Origin: Actinomycetes bacterium
Lineage (GTDB): Bacteria > Actinomycetota > Actinomycetes > Propionibacteriales > Nocardioidaceae
Direction: 5' to 3'
DNA length: 18,722 bases
NCBI GenBank assembly: GCA_023417775.1
Contig: JAEZEJ010000147.1
Coordinates: 1-18,722 of the forward strand
The number at the start of each line of letters is the position of its first letter. Position 1 is the first letter of the stretch. Of this stretch, positions 14,390 through 18,722 are shown piece by piece. The notes under the pieces were generated by a model. That model was not told the DNA's origin. It did not search any database and saw nothing but the letters and a program-made list of their open reading frames with translations. Position numbers and translations under genes: made by a program.

Positions 14390-14440
14390 CGGCCGGTGGC
14401 CGGTCCGCTCGATCCCCTCGAGCGGACCCGCCGCCGGCCG
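14390..14440. terminator. long bidirectional terminator between mdh and DUF3017
   Basis: The inner stem GGTCCGCTCGA / TCGAGCGGACC (14402-14412, 14418-14428) is a perfect 11 bp around TCCCC. Outer arms 14390-14401 and 14429-14440 pair at 11 of 12 positions counting one G-T pair, giving about 23 bp in all. It is placed between two convergent stops and so can serve both strands. Confidence 0.85.
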
Positions 14441-14461
14441 GTGTCATGTCCGGCGAACGGA

Positions 14462-14740
14462 TCAGAGCGGCGGCTGCGAGGGGATGTTGACCGCCAGGAA
14501 CACCAGCGCACCACCGAGCAGGAGCATCCAGGCCATGTCGAAGGCCTTGCCCCGTACGCGGAGCATGCCGTACTGGTCGGGGGTCACGACCGCCCGCAAC
14601 GCCGCCGCGATCAGGAAGGACACCCCGATCGTGACCACGCCGACCCGCCACGCACCGGCCACGACCAGGATCAGCCCCGCGGCGACGGCGACCAGCTGGA
14701 TCAGATAGATCCGCGATCCCCGACTGCGCGGTGGTCTCAC
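14462..14740 (-). CDS. DUF3017 small membrane protein
   Basis: 92 residues with three hydrophobic segments (about 11-31, 33-52 and 68-85), a short basic N-terminus (VRPPRSRGSR) and a basic loop MLRVRGKAFD between the second and third. This matches DUF3017, a family of unknown function that in actinobacteria regularly lies directly downstream of folD. The GTG start at 14740 overlaps the folD stop as GTGA, so translation is probably coupled. The longer frame upstream is antisense-like shadow of folD. Function unknown. Confidence 0.8.
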   Translation of the reverse strand: MRPPRSRGSRIYLIQLVAVAAGLILVVAGAWRVGVVTIGVSFLIAAALRAVVTPDQYGMLRVRGKAFDMAWMLLLGGALVFLAVNIPSQPPL

Positions 14741-15594
14741 CGGGCCGCCTGCGCCTCGGAGTAGTCGACCACATTGCTCAGCAGCATCGCCCGGGTCATC
14801 GGTCCGACACCGCCCGGATTGGGGGTCACCCAGCCCGCCACGTCCCACACATCGGGGGCCAGGTCGCCGACGATCTTGTTGTTCTCGTCGCGGCTGACGC
14901 CCACATCGAAGAGCGCGGCCCCGGGCTTGACCATGTCGCCGGTGACGATGCCGGGCACGCCGGCGGCGGCGATGACGATGTCCGCGCGCCGCACCTCGGC
15001 CGCGAGATCGCGCGTGCCGGTGTGGCAGAGCGTCACGGTCGCGTTCTCGCTGCGCCGGGTCAGCAGCAGTCCCATCGGGCGGCCCACCGTGACACCGCGA
15101 CCGATGACCACGGCGTGCTGTCCGGCGATGTCGATCTCGTGGCGTCGCAGCAGCTCGATGATGCCGCGCGGGGTGCAGGGAAGCGGTGCCTCCTTGCCCA
15201 GCACGAGCCAGCCGAGATTCGTCGGGTGCAGACCGTCGGCGTCCTTGGCCGGGTCGATGCGGCCGATCACGGCATTCTCGTCGATGCCCCGGGGCAACGG
15301 CAGCTGGACGATGTAGAGGGTGCAGGCCGGGTCGGCATTGAGCTGATCGACCGCCGCCTCGACCTCGGCCTGGGTCGCACTCGCCGGCAGGTCGATACGG
15401 ATCGACTCGATCCCGATCTCGGCGCAGTCGCGATGCTTCGCCGCGACGTACCAGGTGCTTCCCGGGTCATCGCCCACCAGGATGGTGCCGAGTCCGGGGA
15501 CGATGCCCTGCTCGCGGAGGGCGGCCACCCGCTCGGCCAGTTCGGACTTGATCGTGGCGGCCACGGCCTTGCCATCGAGAATCTGCGCAGTCAC
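14737..15594 (-). CDS. folD: bifunctional methylenetetrahydrofolate dehydrogenase / methenyltetrahydrofolate cyclohydrolase
   Basis: Interconverts 5,10-methylene- and 10-formyl-tetrahydrofolate using NADP(H); cytoplasmic. It supplies the formyl donor used by PurN and PurH nearby. 285 residues. Seen: Y49 and catalytic K53 in STWYVAAKHRDC, IVQLPLPRGID, DPAKDADGLHP, the nucleotide loop VVIGRGVTVGRPMGLLL and the C-terminal TPNPGGVGPMTRAML. The GTG at 15594 (VTAQILDGKAVA) was chosen from family alignment; the open frame upstream runs through the tetR region and is not FolD-like. It is followed by DUF3017 and preceded by a divergent tetR, where purH would be the usual upstream neighbour. Confidence 0.95.
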   Translation of the reverse strand: MTAQILDGKAVAATIKSELAERVAALREQGIVPGLGTILVGDDPGSTWYVAAKHRDCAEIGIESIRIDLPASATQAEVEAAVDQLNADPACTLYIVQLPLPRGIDENAVIGRIDPAKDADGLHPTNLGWLVLGKEAPLPCTPRGIIELLRRHEIDIAGQHAVVIGRGVTVGRPMGLLLTRRSENATVTLCHTGTRDLAAEVRRADIVIAAAGVPGIVTGDMVKPGAALFDVGVSRDENNKIVGDLAPDVWDVAGWVTPNPGGVGPMTRAMLLSNVVDYSEAQAAR

Positions 15595-15633
15595 TCCGAC
15601 AGTTTCGCACGTCCCTCGTCGGCGACGGGGCCG

Positions 15634-15639
15634 TAGGAT
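15634..15639 (+). promoter_or_regulatory. candidate -10 of the tetR gene
   Basis: TAGGAT lies in the 96-bp folD/tetR divergent gap and implies a leader of about 45 nt. A 9-bp imperfect hairpin (about 15613-15630) lies just before it and could serve either gene. No clear -35 was seen. Confidence 0.3.
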
Positions 15640-15668
15640 CGGTGACGACCCCATCACGCAGACTTCCA

Positions 15669-15680
15669 CCTCTCGAGAGG
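15669..15680. promoter_or_regulatory. perfect 12-bp palindrome, candidate TetR operator
   Basis: CCTCTCGAGAGG is fully self-complementary. It sits 10 bp before the tetR start, overlapping the ribosome-binding AGAGG. TetR regulators usually bind palindromes in the gap to their divergent neighbour. The short length leaves room for chance. Confidence 0.35.
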
Positions 15681-15690
15681 AACCACCGCT

Positions 15691-16347
15691 GTGGCCCGAG
15701 CTCGCCTCTCCCAAGAACGCAGCCGTCAACGTCGAGAACAACTCCTCGACGCGGCCGTCCGCGTCTACGCCTTCGGCGGTATCCGCGCCGTCACCCATCG
15801 CGCCGTCGCCAGCGAGGCCGAGTTGCCGACGGCGGCGACCACCTACTACTTCGCCTCGATCACCGAGCTGGTGCGCGAGGCCTTCCGGCGGCACATCTCC
15901 GGCTGGGCCCGTTCACTGGAGAATGTCGACCTGCGCGATCTCGATCTGACCTTCCTCGCCGATATCGACGCGACGACCGCCGCGGTCTCCCCCGCCGTCG
16001 CCGAGCAGGAGCGCACCCTATGGGGGCTGGACCTCGCCCTGTTCCTGCAGGCATCCCGCGATCCCGAGCTTCGTACGGAGATCTCCGCCGTCGTCCAGGT
16101 GGTGCACCGCCGACTGGCCGGGTTGATGACCGCCCACGGGCTCGACGAGCCGGACGAGCTCGCGGCCGCGCTCATCTCCCAGATGGTGGGCACCGCGATG
16201 CGGCTGCAGAGCCACGATGACGCAGCCGCCGAGGCGCGCAGCCTGGCGACGGCCCTGCGCTACCTGCTGGCGGCCCATGTCGTCGGCTCGCAGACCGTCG
16301 ACGACGCCTGCCGCCGGGTCAGTGGAAGAAGTGACGCGTCCCAGTGA
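15691..16347 (+). CDS. TetR/AcrR-family transcriptional regulator
   Basis: 218 residues. The N-terminal DNA-binding domain is about 13-62: REQLLDAAVRVYAFGG, then the helix-turn-helix VTHRAVASEAELPTAATTYY ending in the family's typical YYFAS-x-x-EL. The remaining 150 residues form a helical ligand-binding domain whose ligand cannot be read from sequence. GTG at 15691 has GAGAGG about 10 bp upstream. It diverges from folD over 96 bp. Its last 29 bp overlap the purH 3' end tail to tail, so the two transcripts would be antisense there. A role in controlling folD is suggested only by the divergent layout. Confidence 0.88.
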   Translation: MARARLSQERSRQRREQLLDAAVRVYAFGGIRAVTHRAVASEAELPTAATTYYFASITELVREAFRRHISGWARSLENVDLRDLDLTFLADIDATTAAVSPAVAEQERTLWGLDLALFLQASRDPELRTEISAVVQVVHRRLAGLMTAHGLDEPDELAAALISQMVGTAMRLQSHDDAAAEARSLATALRYLLAAHVVGSQTVDDACRRVSGRSDASQ

Positions 16348-17884
16348 CGTACATCGTCACCCCGGCTGCCTGAGCCGCCTCGATCGTCTCCTCGTCGCGC
16401 ACCGAACCGCCCGGCTGGACGATCGCCCGCACCCCGGCGTCGAGGAGGATCTGGGGGCCGTCGGCGAAGGGGAAGAAGGCATCGGACGCGGCCACCGCGC
16501 CCCGAGCGCGGTCCTCGCCGGCCCGCTCGACCGCGAGCCGGCAGGAGTCGACCCGGTTCACCTGTCCCATCCCGACGCCGACCGAGCCCCCGTCCTTGGC
16601 GAGCAGGATCGCGTTCGACTTGACGGCACGCACCGATCGCCAGGCGAAGGCCAGATCGGCCAGCGTCGCCTCGTCGGCGGGCTCGCCGGACACGAGGGTC
16701 CAGCCGGAGGGGTCGTCGCCGGGCGCATCGACCAGATCGCGCTGCTGGACGAGCGTGCCGCCGCCGATCAGCTTCTCGTCGAAGGCTCCGGTGCCGGGCT
16801 GCACCGGGGAGCGCAGGATGCGGATATTCTTCTTGCGCTGCAGGATCTCGACGGCTCCGTCCTCGTAGTCGGGGGCGACGATCACCTCGGTGAAAACCTC
16901 GGCGACCTGCTCGGCCATCGCCACGGAGACCGGCCGATTCGCGGCGATGACGCCCCCGAAGGCCGAGACGGGGTCACAGGCGTGGGCCCGCGCATGGGCC
17001 TGGGCGATGTCCTCGCCCACCGCGATACCGCAGGGATTGGCGTGCTTGATGATCGCCACCGCCGCCTCGGGGTGGTCGAAGGCCGCGTTCCAGGCGGCGT
17101 CGGTGTCGACGTAGTTGTTGAAGCTCATCTCCTTGCCGTGCAGCTGCTCGGCGCTCGCCAGCCCTGATCCGCTGCCGTCGACATAGAGCGCCGCCCGCTG
17201 GTGCGGGTTCTCGCCGTATCGCAGGGTCGCGGCGAGCTCACGGGTCTGCGCGGTGAAGGAGGGCCACGCCGCGTCCGCGTCACGGTCGTAGTCCGCGGCG
17301 AACCAGGAGGCGACCGCGGCGTCATAGGAGGCGGTGTGCGCGAAAGCCTGGGCCGCCAGCCGGCGACGCTGCTCGAAGGTGAAGCCCCCGGCGGCGAGGG
17401 CCTCGCGGACCTCGTCATAGGCGCCCGGGGACACGACCACGGCGACGCTCGGATGGTTCTTGGCCGCGGCGCGGACCATCGACGGGCCGCCGATGTCGAT
17501 CTGCTCGACGATCTCGTCCGAGCTCGCTCCCGAGGCCACCGTCTCCCGGAACGGGTAGAGGTTGACGATCACCAGATCGAAGGGCTCGATGTCGAGCTCC
17601 TCGAGCTGGGCGCGATGCTGGTCGAGGCGGCGGTCCGCGAGGATGCCGGCGTGCACCCGCGGGTGCAGGGTCTTGACCCGGCCGTCGAGGCACTCGGGGA
17701 AGCCGGTGAGCTCCTCGACCGGCGTCACCGCGACACCCGCGGCCTCGATGGTCTTCGCCGTGGAGCCGGTCGAGACGAGCTGCACGCCGGCGGCGGCGAG
17801 GTCCCGGGCGAGATCGGTCAGCCCGGTCTTGTCGTAGACCGAGACGAGGGCTCGGCGAAGGGGTGAACGAGACGCGTCGGTCAT
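16319..17884 (-). CDS. purH: bifunctional AICAR transformylase / IMP cyclohydrolase
   Basis: Last two steps of IMP synthesis: formylation of AICAR with 10-formyl-THF, then ring closure; cytoplasmic. 521 residues, normal length. The N-terminal IMP cyclohydrolase domain (about 8-200) shows ALVSVYDKTGL, LVSTGSTAKTI, GRVKTLHPRVHAGIL, VNLYPF and DIGGPSMVRAAAKNH. The C-terminal AICAR transformylase domain shows RYGENPHQRAALY, MSFNNYVDTDAAW, the catalytic Lys-His pair in IIKHANPCGIAVG, AFGGVIAANR and the final MYVTGTRHFFH. ATG at 17884 has AGGAG about 11 bp upstream, inside the purN 3' end. It lies 7 bp after purN, forming an operon. Confidence 0.97.
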   Translation of the reverse strand: MTDASRSPLRRALVSVYDKTGLTDLARDLAAAGVQLVSTGSTAKTIEAAGVAVTPVEELTGFPECLDGRVKTLHPRVHAGILADRRLDQHRAQLEELDIEPFDLVIVNLYPFRETVASGASSDEIVEQIDIGGPSMVRAAAKNHPSVAVVVSPGAYDEVREALAAGGFTFEQRRRLAAQAFAHTASYDAAVASWFAADYDRDADAAWPSFTAQTRELAATLRYGENPHQRAALYVDGSGSGLASAEQLHGKEMSFNNYVDTDAAWNAAFDHPEAAVAIIKHANPCGIAVGEDIAQAHARAHACDPVSAFGGVIAANRPVSVAMAEQVAEVFTEVIVAPDYEDGAVEILQRKKNIRILRSPVQPGTGAFDEKLIGGGTLVQQRDLVDAPGDDPSGWTLVSGEPADEATLADLAFAWRSVRAVKSNAILLAKDGGSVGVGMGQVNRVDSCRLAVERAGEDRARGAVAASDAFFPFADGPQILLDAGVRAIVQPGGSVRDEETIEAAQAAGVTMYVTGTRHFFH

Positions 17885-17891
17885 GAGGGGA

Positions 17892-18551
17892 TTACTCCTG
17901 ATTCTGAGCGGACGAAGAGGGCGGTGAGACGATCCGGCGTCCGTCGACGCGGTAGCCGTCGCGCGCGAGACGGCCGACCCATTCGACGAGCATCCGCCGT
18001 TCGCTGGTCTTGATGCGCTCGTGGAGCGCGTGTTCGTCGTCCTCGTCGAGGACGGGCACCGGCACCTGGGCGACGATCGGTCCGGTGTCGACCCCCTCGT
18101 CGACGACGAAGAGGGTGGCCCCGGTGATCTTGACCCCGTAGGCGAGCGCGTCGCGGGGGCCGTGCATGCCGGGGAAGGCCGGCGAGAGGGCGGGATGGGT
18201 GTTGAGGGTGCGGCCGCCGTACAACCCGAGGAAGGCCGGGCCGGTGAGCTTCATGAAGCCCGCCAGGACCACCAGATCGGGATCGAAGGCCGCGACGGCA
18301 TCGGCGAGCGCGATATCCCAGGAGGGCCGGTCGGGATGGTCGGCGAGTCTGACGACGAAGGTCGGGACCGAGGCCCGCTCAGCCCGCCGCAACCCTTCGA
18401 TGTCGTGGCGGTCGGCGCCCACCGCGACGATCTCGGCCCCGAAGGCGGGATCCTCGGCGGCGTCGAGCAGAGCCTGGAGATTGGTGCCGCTGCCCGAGAC
18501 GAGCACGACGATACGCGCGGGACGGTCACTCCTGATCGGCACGGAGACCAC
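17892..18551 (-). CDS. purN: phosphoribosylglycinamide formyltransferase
   Basis: Transfers the formyl group from 10-formyl-THF to GAR in purine synthesis; cytoplasmic. 219 residues from the GTG at 18551. Seen: phosphate-binding IVVLVSGSGTNLQALLD (about 14-30), VVLAGFMKLTGPAFL, and the catalytic N117 and H119 in LNTHPALSPAFPGMHG with D155 in VVDEGVDTGPIVAQ. The start is uncertain. GTG 18551 overlaps the upstream gene by 26 bp. A second in-frame GTG at 18542 lies seven bases after TATCGT (18550-18555), the same leaderless spacing seen elsewhere in this window, and may be the true start. It is followed by purH after 7 bp. Confidence 0.93.
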   Translation of the reverse strand: MVSVPIRSDRPARIVVLVSGSGTNLQALLDAAEDPAFGAEIVAVGADRHDIEGLRRAERASVPTFVVRLADHPDRPSWDIALADAVAAFDPDLVVLAGFMKLTGPAFLGLYGGRTLNTHPALSPAFPGMHGPRDALAYGVKITGATLFVVDEGVDTGPIVAQVPVPVLDEDDEHALHERIKTSERRMLVEWVGRLARDGYRVDGRRIVSPPSSSAQNQE

Positions 18552-18722
18552 GATAGTGGCCCAGCGCGCTGCCGATCGCCCCGGCCAGCGCCCATGAGAC
18601 GACGGCGATCCCCGCCGTGCTCAGGATCGGCGGACCGACATCGGCCAGCAGGCCGGGTCCGAGGGCGCCGCGGCCGGTCGCCGCCACCAGCGCGACGAGC
18701 AGGCCGGCGACCGCTCCCGCCC
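18526..18722 (-). CDS. C-terminal end of a membrane protein (DUF6350-like), 5' end outside window
   Basis: An open frame enters from the right edge and stops at 18526. About 65 codons are visible, with two hydrophobic stretches (AVAGLLVALVAATG and STAGIAVVSWALAGAIGSAL), a short basic tail (HYRGLRADQE) and strong Ala/Gly/Val/Leu bias. In actinobacteria a multi-pass membrane protein of the DUF6350 family commonly lies just upstream of purN, and GPGLLADVGP fits it. The call rests mainly on position. It overlaps the annotated purN start by 26 bp. Confidence 0.5.
   Translation of the reverse strand, partial: AGAVAGLLVALVAATGRGALGPGLLADVGPPILSTAGIAVVSWALAGAIGSALGHYRGLRADQE

Noticed and set aside
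14741..15636. Plus-strand 301-codon frame opposite folD
   Set aside because: Mirror of folD, which carries all its catalytic motifs on the minus strand.
16217..17866. Plus-strand frames opposite purH (316 and 221 codons)
   Set aside because: Mirror of purH; no motif and no upstream signals.
1..18722. CRISPR arrays, tRNA/rRNA genes, transposases, phage or toxin-antitoxin genes
   Set aside because: Looked for and not seen: no regularly spaced direct repeats, no cloverleaf-like sequence in the short intergenic gaps, and no matching proteins among the real frames.

Overview
The window is high-GC DNA with actinobacterial traits: many GTG starts, candidate leaderless promoters (TANNNT about 6-8 nt before a start codon), menaquinone genes beside a complex I operon, a FurA-type regulator and the folD-DUF3017 pair. 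I infer an actinobacterium, probably Propionibacteriales/Propionibacteriaceae; the family-level guess is weak. Every protein name rests on motif recognition, not on a search.

Left block (1-7131, minus strand): the first seven genes of a nuo operon encoding proton-pumping NADH:menaquinone oxidoreductase, in the order nuoA-B-C-D-E-F-G, with nuoG running off the left edge. All gene junctions overlap by 1-8 nt except nuoC/nuoD. There a 190-bp insert carries a degraded second copy of the nuoC 3' end and an interspersed repeat. The insert is spanned by a 65-codon frame that shares ATGA with nuoC on one side and nuoD on the other. Upstream of nuoA lie a Rex-like operator and a CRP/GlxR-like operator. 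NuoG lacks all four cysteines that bind cluster N7 in E. coli.

Middle block (7131-13325): menG (minus) and menF (plus) diverge from a 33-bp gap and serve menaquinone synthesis, which supplies the electron acceptor of complex I. After a 231-bp intergenic region with a palindromic repeat come four plus-strand genes: a winged-helix (HTH_42/AlkZ-like) protein, a FurA-type regulator coupled to a monofunctional haem catalase (peroxide defence), and a RibD/DHFR-like reductase after a strong terminator.

Right block (13379-18722): mdh (plus) meets DUF3017 and folD (minus) at a very strong bidirectional hairpin. Then follow purH, purN and the end of a DUF6350-like membrane protein gene (all minus). 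This is a familiar actinobacterial purine/one-carbon neighbourhood, but here a plus-strand TetR regulator sits between purH and folD and overlaps the purH 3' end tail to tail. FolD supplies the formyl-folate used by PurN and PurH. No tRNA, rRNA, CRISPR array, transposase or phage gene was seen, and no gene-free stretch exceeds 300 bp.
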